Shown here: positions 53,765 to 64,000 of the stretch, in pieces
How positions within the stretch are numbered: the first letter of the stretch is position 1
How the letters are laid out: each line of letters starts with the position of its first letter
From: Rhizophagus irregularis
Taxonomy: Eukaryota; Glomeromycota; Glomeromycetes; Glomerales; Glomeraceae
Assembly: GCF_026210795.1 (NCBI RefSeq)
Contig: NC_089458.1
Coordinates: forward strand, 2,186,001 to 2,250,000
Length of the DNA: 64,000 nt
Direction of reading: 5' to 3'
Program-made: the position numbers and the translations under genes
The notes under the pieces: model-generated
Databases searched by the model: none
What the model was told of the DNA's origin: nothing
The model's input: the letters and a program-made list of their open reading frames with translations, nothing else

Positions 53765-54264
53765 GTTTTTTATTTTCATTCACAGAATAATAATTCACAT
53801 TCCGATATCCTTCAAAGCTATAATAAATACATAAAATAATAGCATGTTTGTAATTATTATATTAAATAAAAAAGTCTTCAAATAATGCTAAACTTAGTGA
53901 TTTGATGCAAGAATCAAATAATACTTAATAATTGATACATGACTATCATCAAAATTTTCAGCGCCGCTAAAAATTAAAGCCTTTTCTATAAGATCCTTAA
54001 ATGATATCCAATGCTCTTAAAAATTGTTTTCGTTATGCTAATTAATTTATTGGTCCCTTTCAATTATTGATCATCTGGCAGACTGCCATACACCAATTTT
54101 TTTTCACACGTGGTTTATCCATAGTGCACAAATAATAGTGCACATTTTCGTGCACAAAAAATTTTATTCTGTGCACAAAAAAATTTGATATGCATCATAT
54201 ATATATTCATATTAGATAAACGATATGATAATCTAATTTTTCTTTTTTTTTAAGCGTAATAAGA

Positions 54265-56874
54265 ATGGAAGATATCACAAAATATCTAAATAATTATACT
54301 CCTCAAGAGAAAAAAACTGACAAACCAACAAAAAAAAGAAGTTGAAATGATAAAAATACAGAGGTTATTCAAATTAGTGATGTTGAAGATAATGAAATTA
54401 ATAGTGAAGGAGAATTAAATGAGATTATTTAAGGCGAAAAATAAAAATAAAAAAAAATAAATATTTACATTTAGAAAAAGATAACCTTAAATGGAATCCA
54501 TCTTGGCCTTTCAAATATCCATGGTTATATTGTGAAAAAAGAAATGGAAAAGAAGTTATGTTTTGTAAAATATGCAAAAATGCAAATAGTTCTAATGTGT
54601 GGACAACTACTGGTTTGGAGTGGTTAAAGGAAGATTGTATTGAAAGGCATATAAAAGCAATTAATGCAAAAAATTCAGATCAGTTGACAATTAAAGAAGG
54701 CTTTATGCAACAAATGAACCATAATCAAGCATTAATTATTTGTTGTATGCGTAATGTATATTATTTAACACAACGTAATATAGCACTTAATAATTATGGA
54801 TCTCTTTGTGATTTAATTACATATCAAATTAATTATCAATATCAAACTGGGAATGAAAATTTTATCCAAAATCTTCGTCCACCTCTTCTTCAAAATCATT
54901 CTGAAATTATAACTTCATCATCTTCAACTAATAATTATGCACTTTATAAAAATGCAGTTGCAGAAAGAGAATTACTTTTTTCTATATTTACTATTGTTGA
55001 AGAAAGCGTTGTTGCTAAGGTTAAAGAATCACCATGTTTAAGGTTGCTTGCCGAAACCTAGGGGTTTAGGCAAGATGGCGTTTTGCCGAAAAGCGAAATT
55101 CTGCCGAAACTATATTAAAGTTATATTAAAAAACTGGCGAAACTCTGGAGAAAGGCGAAACTGCTGAAACTTATTATAAATGCCGAAACTGCCGAAACTC
55201 TGCCGAAACTATAATAAATCTATAGTAAAATTTTGACGAAACTAATCGTAGGATTTTGAAGAGGTTTAGACAAGCAACCTTAACCATGTTAGAGTTTACT
55301 TATTGATGAAAGCAATACAAATGTTATATCTGAAAAAACTATTGCATTAGTTTTGAAACATTTAGTAAATGGTGGACCTATTTTCGTTTTCTTGGATTGA
55401 CACAAATAACAGATACATCGGCTGATGGAATTATGAATGTAATAAACCTTTTTATAACTCAAAAAGAACTGGATATAACGAAATTAAGACATTTTGGTAG
55501 TGATGGAGCTGCAACCATGACAGGTAATTATTAAATAATAATTAATTAATCAAAAATATATAATTTAATAATATATATATATATATATATTTTATTATTT
55601 TACTTAGGCATTCGTAATGGTGTTGCAACTCAACTAAAAAAACTTAATAATTTTATTACATCAACATATTGTGTTGCACATCGCTTACACTTAGCTTCAG
55701 AAGAAGCTGCAAATGAAACACCATATTTCACACATTATAAAACTATAATTAAAGGAATTTATTCTTATTTTTCTAATTCATATAAGCGAATGTATGAATT
55801 AAAAAAAATCAAAGAAGATATGGAAGTTTCTGATTTAACAATTCTTAATGTATGTGATACGCGATGGCTATCATGGTCTAATGTAATTAACAATTTTCAC
55901 CAAATAATTGAACCCATTCAAAAAGCATTACAACGTAATGTTAATTCATCTAATACGGCTAAATTCTTATTTAACGCAATGTGAATACCGAATTTCTTAT
56001 TATTACAAAATTTTTTGCTGATATTTTTTTTTATTTTAAAAAAAATTATATTGGTTTTTCAATTTGATTATATTTCTTTATGATCACAACTCAAAATGGC
56101 ATATGAATCTATAACCGCAAATTTTATTGGATTTGCAAATGTCTTACCGAAGTATGGTACCCATTTGCGAAAGTTAATAGATGAGTTAGAATTACACCCT
56201 GAAGATTTGCCAGGCTAGTTTATTTTTAACTTATTTATTAAATTAATTACTAATAAATTTTTGCTCAATTATGTTTGTTAATTAGATTTTATTAAACATT
56301 ATGCTGAAAAAGTTATTACAAATTTGTGAAAAAGATTTCCTAATGAAAATTTATATTATTCTTTACGAATTTTTGATCACTCATGAAGTGCCGCTTGATA
56401 AAAATGCATAAAAATGCTTTACAAAACTATGTGAAGAAGAGCTTTTGGATCTTATACATTTTTATGGAAAGAAAAAAAGAATTAATAATGATGAGCATTC
56501 ATTAATTGATGACGAAGAAGTTAAGAAAGAATGGGATTTGGCTAAAAATCTAATTGCGTCATATAGATTTGCCAAAGGATGTAAATTTACTGAATGTTGG
56601 TATAAGATCTTTAATACTACTCATTTCCGAAACCAATTCCCTAATCTTATTATTCTTATTGATTTGTCATTAATTATACCTTTTTCTAACACTGTGGTGA
56701 AGCGTGTATTTTCTAGGCAAAATTTAATCAAAACAAACTGACATTCGAAACAGAGTGCATATTGATATTCTTAATATGCATTTACATGTTTCTTTAAATA
56801 GCCCTCAAAATTTTGAAAATTTCAATTATTTAGCAGCTTACAATCATTGGGCTTCTAAAGATCGGGCAATTTAA
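54265..56874 (+). pseudogene. hAT transposase relic
   Basis: Starts MEDITKYLNNYTPQEKK, then stops. A BED-like zinc region follows: WNPSWPFKYPWLYCEKRNG, then VMFCKICKNANSSNVWTTTG. The central part has LLIDESNTN (after a stop), FLGLTQITDTSADGIMNVIN, HFGSDGAATMTGIRNGVATQ, TYCVAHRLHLASEEA and VCDTRWLSWSNVINNF, all hallmarks of the ZNF862-like hAT class. The C-terminal dimerisation part has LIIPFSNTVVKRVFSRQN and, after a frameshift, RNRVHIDILNMHLHV. An intron near 55525-55608 is plausible (GGTAATTATT..TTAG). Flanks around 54130 and 57005 share GTGCACATTTT(C/T)GTGCAC, possibly subterminal repeats. A MITE interrupts it at 55039-55282. Non-functional. Confidence 0.8.
55039..55282 (+). mobile_element. 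hAT-type MITE inserted into the hAT transposase
   Basis: Ends TAAGGTTGCTTGCCGAAACC and, reverse complemented, TAAGGTTGCTTGTCTAAACC. Exact 8-bp duplication ACCATGTT (55031-55038 and 55283-55290). Taking out the element and one duplication copy rejoins VKESPC to SLLIDESNTN in the same frame. Same family as 41193-41414. Confidence 0.9.
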
Positions 56875-59025
56875 TAATTATAGTGATTTATTTTTCATTT
56901 TTTTGGAACATTTTAGTGTAATTAATTATATTTTATAAATAAAATCTATAATATAATTAGGAATTTAGGATTTAAAAGTTAGGACGTTTTATATTATAAA
57001 TTAATATAGTGCACATTTTTGTGCACAAAAATTTTTAAAAATTGAGTTCGTGACGTACGCAAAAAAAAAAAATTCTTATGTGCATGTGTGTACATTTTTT
57101 TTTCCAGATTTTATACACTGGTTGAAAGGTTGGAAACGTATTTTTTGGTTTATCTTTTGTATAGGTCACTAAAATCACATGACATTTATGCATGTATATT
57201 AATAACCAATTAAAATCGCTTTGATTACATACATGTGATATCTAAAATTAATGCGCGATTTTTTTTGTTTATTTTCAAAAATACACTTTTCTCTTCTTAC
57301 TTATCTTTTATTAACGCTTTACAGTTTGTCTCTTCTTTTCTCTTTTATCCAAGTATACTTTACTTATCTTTTACAATATTAACAATACTTTGGCACTTTA
57401 GTTTATATATTTAATATAGTAAGACGTACTCATCTACCATATACAAAAGAAAAAAATAAAAAAAAGGAAAAAATGTACCCCTACCCACATACAAAAAAGA
57501 GAAAAATCTCTTTTAAATAAATAGTGGAACTGTTAAGCAAGGTATGAAAATAGGATATACGCGTATTTTTCATATTTTTCTTTACAATAGTGGTTTGAGT
57601 CTTTCTTTGTGGTATAAGTGTGAATATATTTTTCAACTGCCATATATCTATTGCTTGTTAAATATATTTGCTTTCTTTGTTAGACTGTGGTATTACAATA
57701 TGAAGTGTGAATATATTTTTCAACTGCCATGTATCTATTGCTTGTTAAATATATTTGCAATTTCTTTTGTAATATTTGCTTTATCCTGGAGGAAAATGTT
57801 ATGAAATAGGGCTGGATATTTTATGACATTTTCTGCCTTCCAATTACTTTGTCCAGGGGTAGTCTGATAATTTGTCGTTGTCCGTCAGTTGTAGCAACCA
57901 GCATTTTTTTACGATTTTAAGAAACAAAACTTTTTCAAAAATTTAATAAAGAAAGAACTAACTTAAAAATATTATTTTATTATTCTTTACAAAATGCTGG
58001 CGCTGGAGTTATTTTTTCTCTCACTTATCAAATCCCAACATGTCTAAAGACTAATCATGTAGTACGCTGTGGTCTAGAACCACCCGAGATTTTTGACTAC
58101 CTAGGGATGAAGTTGTAAGGTACTTGTACCCGATAGGCTAGCCTCCTCTGACTTAGGGTCTTATTAATCGGGAGACAAGGTGGTTCCTAAGTACCTTCCA
58201 CATCAAGGGCAAACATTTTTTGATACTGTGCGTCAAGATGGTAATCCTATATCTGCGAATTCAAGAAAAAAAACTCTAAATCAAAAGAATTTGGAAGCAA
58301 CACATATCAAGGTAATCTAAGCATTCTTTTTAAAAAAATTTAATCAAAAATTAATTTGGTTTATATATAGTAAACTCAAGAAAAAGAAGATCTAATCATA
58401 TATCTTCAGAAGAATATAAGAGTAACGCACATCAAGGTAATTTAAATATTTATTTTTTTTATTTATTAAAGAAAAATAATTAACAAGATCTATTTTCTCT
58501 TTAAACAGCAAACTTCAAAAAAGAGGTGAAATAAATACAAAGGTATATTTTTTACTAATTTTTATTTATATTATACACTTCTTTTCTTTTTTTCTAACCT
58601 ACTAACGTTTGTTTTTACTAATATATTTTACTACTAAACATACTAATAACATTTTTTATTACTAACTATTTTTTACTAACATTTTTTTAATACTATTCTT
58701 TTTCTTTTACGAATACATTATTCATACTAATATCTTTATTACTAAAATACTATTTCTTTCTTTTAAATATTAAACAGATAAAAATAAGCGCTATTTGTAG
58801 ATAACAGATATCTAATTATTTATATAGCTATATAGAATAATATATTTTTTTGTAATCTTTTTTATTATTAATTAAAAAACAATAAAACTTTTAGTTTAAT
58901 TGAAAATAATAAAATTTGTGTAATAAAATTTTACTTTAGCCTGAATTAAAATTAAAAATTAATCTGAAATTATAATTTTGCCCAGATTAAATTATAATAT
59001 TATATGAAAAAATTATCTATCGTAT
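56875..59025. other. Spacer with small repeats and decayed exons
   Basis: No gene I can name. At 57605-57780 a block of about 93 bp is present twice (GTGAATATATTTTTCAACTG in each). At 58200-58540 three short exon-like pieces end CAAG|GTAAT or AAAG|GTATA and begin after TATAG or AACAG; in one phase two of them join as VNSRKRRSNHISSEEYKSNA. They may be the tail of a decayed gene. About 58050-58200 is less AT-rich and unidentified. Confidence 0.4.
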
Positions 59026-59781
59026 TGTCAGATAAATGTACGATATGTATCCTATATTTACCCGATATCTATATAACATGTGTCTGATATTATACTGACC
59101 AATATCTATATGATATTTATACGACATGTATAAGATATGTGCCCGATATTATACTACCCGATATATGTGTAATATGTGCACGATATCTATAATATATATC
59201 ACCGAACTTCTGCATAAACATTACAGATATCAGGTACCCGATAGTGTGTAATGTAATCAGATATCGTATATATATCATATATATATCCTACATATATCTG
59301 GTACCCGATATGCAACCGATAGCCTCAATTTTGACCTGTGTGTAGTAGGCGCGGTTTCTGTCTTGGCATATGTCAACAAGTTCGTCCATTATAGCCCAGT
59401 TTCAATGGACATTATAGTGGAAATGACGTGAACGTGTGTGGTAAGGCATTATTAGATTAGATTTGATTTTTATAATTTGATTTTGGGATGAGTAAAAATT
59501 TGAAAAAAAGTCGTAAAATGTCACTTTAAATAAAATTTGAACAATATCTCTTTGGTTTAATTTTATTTCTCGTTTCAATTAAAATTTAATTTATTAGACT
59601 TTTCATCATTAAACATATTAATTAAATCTTATGCTGATATGATTATCTAAATATAAATATCATAATTAAATCAAAAAATAAAAAAAATCTTAGTTTGATT
59701 TCAGCTTCATTTCAATTAAAAATAATTTTAAATATAAATATCAATATATCATATTTAAAAATAAAAGTTTGCTATTTACCA

Positions 59782-62700
59782 CCACTGGTGGTCAGCACTA
59801 CTGTCACGTGATCATATATGTCACGTGACTTCGCTTCGTTTTCTTTTTTTAGTTTTATTTGTTCTTATAAAGTGTATGTAAAATGTAATAAAATTGACGC
59901 ATTTAATAAAAGAAATTGATACTTTATTTATTTTGAGTGCAACTACATTTTTTTTGAGTGCAACTACGTTTATTTTAGTGTAACTACTATTTAACCACAT
60001 TGCCCAACTATGTAATTATTCGTCTGAGTATTCATTTTCTTTATTAGCGGACGATTCAGCCTTGTATCTTGGACATCCTCGGATATTATGGCCTTTTCCA
60101 GAGCAATAGCTACATGTTTTCTGTGCTGTTGTTTCGTTAGATTTGCCTGATATAACACGATCATTTTCTACCACTGATTTATATCTCTTATGAGGTGGTC
60201 GTCCTTTCGGTCTATGATACTCAGGATTTGATACTTCGGGAAAAATCAACAAAGGTTGTTGATTATCTTGAATAGAAGACCCTTGTGACTCCTGTAATAG
60301 TTCAGTACCTGGAAATGAAAAAATCATTAGTATTCTGATGCTTAAACTATGCATATATGATATTAGGTACCTGGAAAAGAAATAGCGCTTAAACCAGTAT
60401 TTCTACGATATTTCGTGATAAACTGGATCAAAATTGTGATTAATTCATCTGTAACATTTTCTGTAACGGTGATTTGAATACTCGTTTTAGCTACAGACAT
60501 CGCAGCACCAAACTGAACTTTTTTGCTAACTTTTTCTCTAATACTTAGTGTATATACATTGTCTGTTTTAAATTGATTCATGTAACTTAATGGTATTGCC
60601 GTATGATTTCTTTCTCCATTCACAATCGTAATAAATCCTGTTGAATTAGGTAAATCTGAATTTGAATTCAGCCAACGCATATGAATATGCGAAATATGAA
60701 ATATTGCATTGTCTGACTGAATAAAGACCCTGAACTGATGGCAACATATCATTTCTTGATTAACGATAAACATACAGGTGCAAAGAATCGTTGAATCTTC
60801 AAGTATAGCAACATAATGTGATTTGGAAGTTTTTGATCTAATATACGATACTTCCCAAAGCTCAGTAATGTCATCATAGGATATACCATTGAGGAGGTCT
60901 CGTAAACGGATTTGAGGTGTATCATATAAATGCTCCAATATACCATTAAAATTGCCGCCTTCTTCTTCAACTTGATCAATTGAAATCAAATTACCTTGAT
61001 AGAGTAATGATTGGTTCATTTGAGCTCTTTGAATTGACAACGGAATAAGCAATAAATTAGCCTGTAATACAGAATCAAGTTCTTTAAAAATAGTTTTGTA
61101 AATTGATGGAAGCCCAACCGAAGGATTTGATTCATAATAGTCATTCATTCGGGTATATTGAGATTCTTTATCCAATTCACACTCAATGGCTGTAACTAAC
61201 TCTTTCAATAATGTGCCTCGGTCAACAAGTTTTTTTATAACACTATTGATCGATTCTACGCGCTGTGTGCTTTCTACGCCTGCAGTAAAAATTTTTGATA
61301 TGCAATAACGAGCCCAATATTCTCGACTAGGATAAAGTCATTTTTCAAGGTATGGGAGACATGGTTCGTACCTGGTCAACATTTCTCTATATTTTGTATT
61401 GAATTGTTCTTCACTGTAGCTATTCCTCATAGCGTAAAAATCGGACACGAAACTTGACGCAGCTTCATCTCGAAGCTTAGACTTTGCTTTCTTCTTGATG
61501 TTTTCAAGGAGATGGTAAATGCATAATAAGTGGCGTGTTTGCGGATAGACTACCTGAACGGCTGCTATTATGGCCGGATCACTATCAGTAAACAAAACCT
61601 TGGGCTGAAGGTCATTAGTTGCTTGCAGTGTACATTCGAGAATCCAATTAAAATCAGCCTGATTTTCGTATTTAGTTAATGCTTGCGCTACGATCCTTGT
61701 TTTATAATTATTGTCTATAGCAACAAATAGACTAAGAGCCATCTTGTATCGATTTTTTTTTGAGGTGTTATCATATACAATGACGTCGTGAAATTTGGGC
61801 CATAGATCGTTGCATTGTTGGCTCGTCATCCAAAATAGCCTGGTAAGTTCATTGGCTGGTCCTTCTAAACGTGGTATGACAGCACAACTTGGATTGTCTT
61901 CCTGTTGTTTTAATAAATACAAAAGCATTGTGGTAGCGTCAGTTTCATCATGAATTCTAACACCCTGAAACCTTTGAATTGCATTATATAAGTTTTTTTT
62001 TGCAATTTTATATTGAGGATATTCTTGAACAAGCAGTTTGTATTGCTGTCCAGCGCCTAGATTTCCATTTGTTGTATAATGTTTGATTTTATCGATAATT
62101 TGTTGTGGAAGTTGTAGGTTCTTTGATGCAAATTCAATGGTTTTAGGATCACATTGATGGTTATGCTCCTGTATAAACTTGGTAAGACGTATGAGATTCA
62201 TATTTTTACCGAGATAAAAGCTAACTTGCCATGGGCAATCAGTTTTGTATGATGTATATTCTCGATGTAAACTAATATCCTCAACCTTCTTTGATTAATG
62301 AGTTCCAGATTTTCAGCAAATATAGCCGCGGCGTCGAATGATAGATTTATCAAAAGGATCAACATCCTTACGTCCTTTATTAACCACAAACCCATTTTGT
62401 TTTGCATACGAATCAATGATCACTTGGACGGATTCCCAATCATTGAATAAATCACCGATCTTTAATGTAACTTCGTTTATATTGACTATCTCATCATCCG
62501 TATCACTTTCTTCACTTTCTTTATTACCAGATGAATGATTTTCTGTCACATTATCGAAGTGTATAGGCACGACTATTTCATTATTCAGCACGACTATTTC
62601 ATTATCCATGGAGAAAACAATATGGATATAAAAGGCTGTTTATTACTTTAAAAAAGAAGTGTGTCTTTGTTAGACGATAAGTATGTCTTTGATAGGCGAC

Positions 62701-63095
62701 CTAATAGAATAGTCAAAATATAACATTCACCAAACAGAACAGTTGGTGTGTTCTTATGAAACTTGATCAAAATGGTCTAGCGTAAACTATTAAACAGAAG
62801 TAAAGAAAAAAATACGGGAGGCTTCGTGGGTATATGACAGAATACAAGCTGCAGCAAAACAATAAGCGATACAATATGACACGAAGCTACTATTGTTTTA
62901 GCGAAGCGAATTGCAGCAATATTTTATTTTGTGACGTAATACTCAACATAAATGGTTAAATTATTACGCGTTAATACTAATTAGGAAACTGCTAACTGCA
63001 TAAATACATATTAAACAATAAACAAGGGAGCTAATAATTTATTAATTTATCAATAAAAATAATAAACACGTGACACTGGTGGTGACCACCAGTGG
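59782..63095 (-). mobile_element. FAR1/MULE transposon 3 with terminal inverted repeats
   Basis: Left end CCACTGGTGGTCAGCACTAC (59782-59810) and the reverse complement of the right end, CCACTGGTGGTCACCACCAG (63067-63095), match over 29 bp with about four differences and both run into TGTCACGTG. The single gene inside is a FAR1-type transposase on the minus strand. About 20-30 bp outside the left end and about 100 bp outside the right end lies an identical ATATATCATATTTAAAAATA stretch, too far out to be a simple target duplication. Confidence 0.8.
60016..62609 (-). pseudogene. FAR1/MULE transposase with three nonsense codons
   Basis: One continuous frame from MDNEIVVLNNE (62609), interrupted by TGA (62313-62315), TAA (62295-62297) and TGA (61338-61340), none accompanied by a frameshift. 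Domains in order: an acidic start; FAR1 domain about residues 60-150 (GFVVNKGRKD, RRRGYIC, TDCPWQVSFY, EHNHQCDP); MULE catalytic core (VIVYDNTSKKNRYKM, LFTDSDPAIIAAV, HLLCIYHLLENIKKK); WARYCISKIFTAGVESTQRV after the third stop; SWIM zinc finger (CTCMFIVNQEMICCHQF). A GTACCT..TTTCCAG intron (about 60311-60368) leads to the last exon with GRPPHKRYKS and zinc knuckle CSYCSGKGHNIRGCPRY. Except for the three stops it is intact, so inactivation is recent. Confidence 0.88.
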
Positions 63096-64000
63096 TTTTT
63101 TGTAGTAAATTTCTTAAAAATAAAACAATTTATTATTAGCACATTCTATTGAATTTTAAAAAAAATCAATTTTTTTTTTAAAAAAAATAATCATCAATAT
63201 ATCATATTTAAAAATAAACCAATTATATTCTGATTAAATATTTTGCGTACATTTTTTAAAAAAATCATAAAAAAAAATCTTGTACATTGTACATGCAATT
63301 ACTAAATATCATCCTCCCCTTGTGATAAATAAAAAATTACGCAACACAAATTCAACACAAATTCAACACAAATTTAACAAATTTAACGAAATTTGGCCAA
63401 AATTAATAATTTTTTACCAGAATTATCAACACAAATTAAACACAAATTAAACACAAATTTCAGTCACGATTTATTTATATTACACCTGCTGTACGATGTA
63501 CATGATTTTTTAAAATGCGGATTTCTGTAATTTTACGATATCGTATTTTCTGGCCAATCAAAATTAGGCTGATCCTTGCATGTGATTTAATTATTTAATC
63601 ATGCACGCGTTTTTTGTCTTATTTATTTTTGTCTTTTATTTCTTTATTCTTTTGTTTAATATTTTTAATTTTTTTGTCTCTTCTTTCTATTATTTCTTTA
63701 ATTATATATAATATATTTCATAATTTATTACTTTGCAGGTATAGAAATATTTATTTATTAATATTAATTATTTTAATATTAACGTGTTTTTTTTTACCTC
63801 TTTGTTACTTTGTATCGTAATACTAACAATAATATCCATGTTTCCTTTATTTCTTTTTACTTGTACTTTAATACTAATAATACTAACAATACTAACAGAA
63901 CCTCGGACATCACATATATAACTCATAACTGATCTGCATGAATTTAAGTACTTTTTGCTCCTGTTAAAATAGACCTAATTTGCTAAAAATCAAATTATCA
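63096..64000. other. AT-rich right flank
   Basis: No gene supported. Short tandem repeats of ACACAAATTCA/ACACAAATTAA at about 63345-63460 and AATACTAACA repeats near 63870. A GGCCAAAATTAATAATTTT motif at 63394 resembles motifs at 5.7-6.2 kb. Confidence 0.5.

Larger units (their letters stand above)
44545..59340. mobile_element. Putative 14.8-kb CACTA-like element with nested insertions
   Basis: The left end CACAGGTCAAAAAACGATC and the reverse complement of the right end, CACAGGTCAAAATTGAGGC, share the terminal 12 bases. Both ends carry subterminal repeats of the CCGATATGT/ACATATCGG type (44570-44780 and 59026-59330). A CACTA-type transposase pair lies inside. The flanking trinucleotides are TAT and TGT, so the 3-bp duplication is imperfect. 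Unit boundaries are therefore inferred. Confidence 0.5.

Noticed and set aside
57544-57804. Hydrophobic open frame with repeated text
   Set aside because: The repetition comes from a 93-bp tandem duplication of AT-rich DNA; there is no other sign of a gene.
62295-62315. TGA/TAA in the MULE frame as recoded stops or an alternative genetic code
   Set aside because: Every housekeeping gene here uses standard stops and TGG for Trp, and both TGA and TAA occur in the broken frame, so simple nonsense mutations explain it.

Overview
This is nuclear DNA of a fungus. It is very AT-rich, its genes carry many short GT-AG introns, and its housekeeping proteins are of fungal type (LAG1 ceramide synthase, beta-tubulin, Tim23, Pus4, Pex19, an Eaf1/Vid21 chromatin subunit). 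The mix of compact conserved genes with heavily nested DNA transposons (FAR1/MULE, hAT, CACTA-like) fits an arbuscular mycorrhizal fungus (Glomeromycotina, Rhizophagus-like). That placement is inference from style and content, not from a marker search.

Layout. 1-3.8 kb: the 5' part of a ceramide synthase gene and a complete five-exon beta-tubulin gene, both on the minus strand. 3.8-13.9 kb: a transposon graveyard with two decayed FAR1/MULE transposases in opposite orientation, two hAT-like non-autonomous elements inserted in the second one, small foldback elements, and two degenerate TTAGGG-like tracts. One tract lies in an intron of a transposase; the other sits where the matching intron is expected in the second relic. 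13.9-37.3 kb: a dense gene island with an unrecognised helical protein, a U2SURP/SR140 splicing factor, a GPATCH11 homologue, an unresolved small gene, proteasome beta-6 (PSMB1), a small membrane protein, an intron-bearing tRNA-Asn, the mitochondrial GTPase MTG1 with an AT-AC minor-class intron, PEX19, PUS4, TIM23 and EAF1. Several neighbours are divergent pairs sharing 90-150 bp promoters. 37.3-64 kb: a second transposon-rich block with a LINE-like relic, a 1.29 kb tandem duplication carrying 50-bp satellite arrays, nested hAT and CACTA-like elements with readable target-site duplications, a decayed CACTA-type transposase pair, an apparently intact SANT-like gene, a hAT transposase relic, and a nearly intact MULE killed by three nonsense codons.

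The most unusual object is at 42.47-43.21 kb. Inside a hAT-type non-autonomous element there are seven tandem copies of a module made of a 39-40 nt exon-like segment and a 71-78 nt intron-like segment. Each intron-like segment has GTAAGTAT, a TACTAAC-type branch site (intact or lightly altered), a polypyrimidine tract and AG. It looks like a tandem array of micro-exons with strong splice signals, and I know of no described family of this kind.

The island genes serve ordinary cell functions: splicing (U2SURP, GPATCH11), proteolysis (PSMB1), mitochondrial import and ribosome assembly (TIM23, MTG1), peroxisome biogenesis (PEX19), tRNA modification (PUS4) and chromatin acetylation (EAF1). They do not form one pathway. 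Coordinates of exon ends are read by eye from splice consensus and reading frame.
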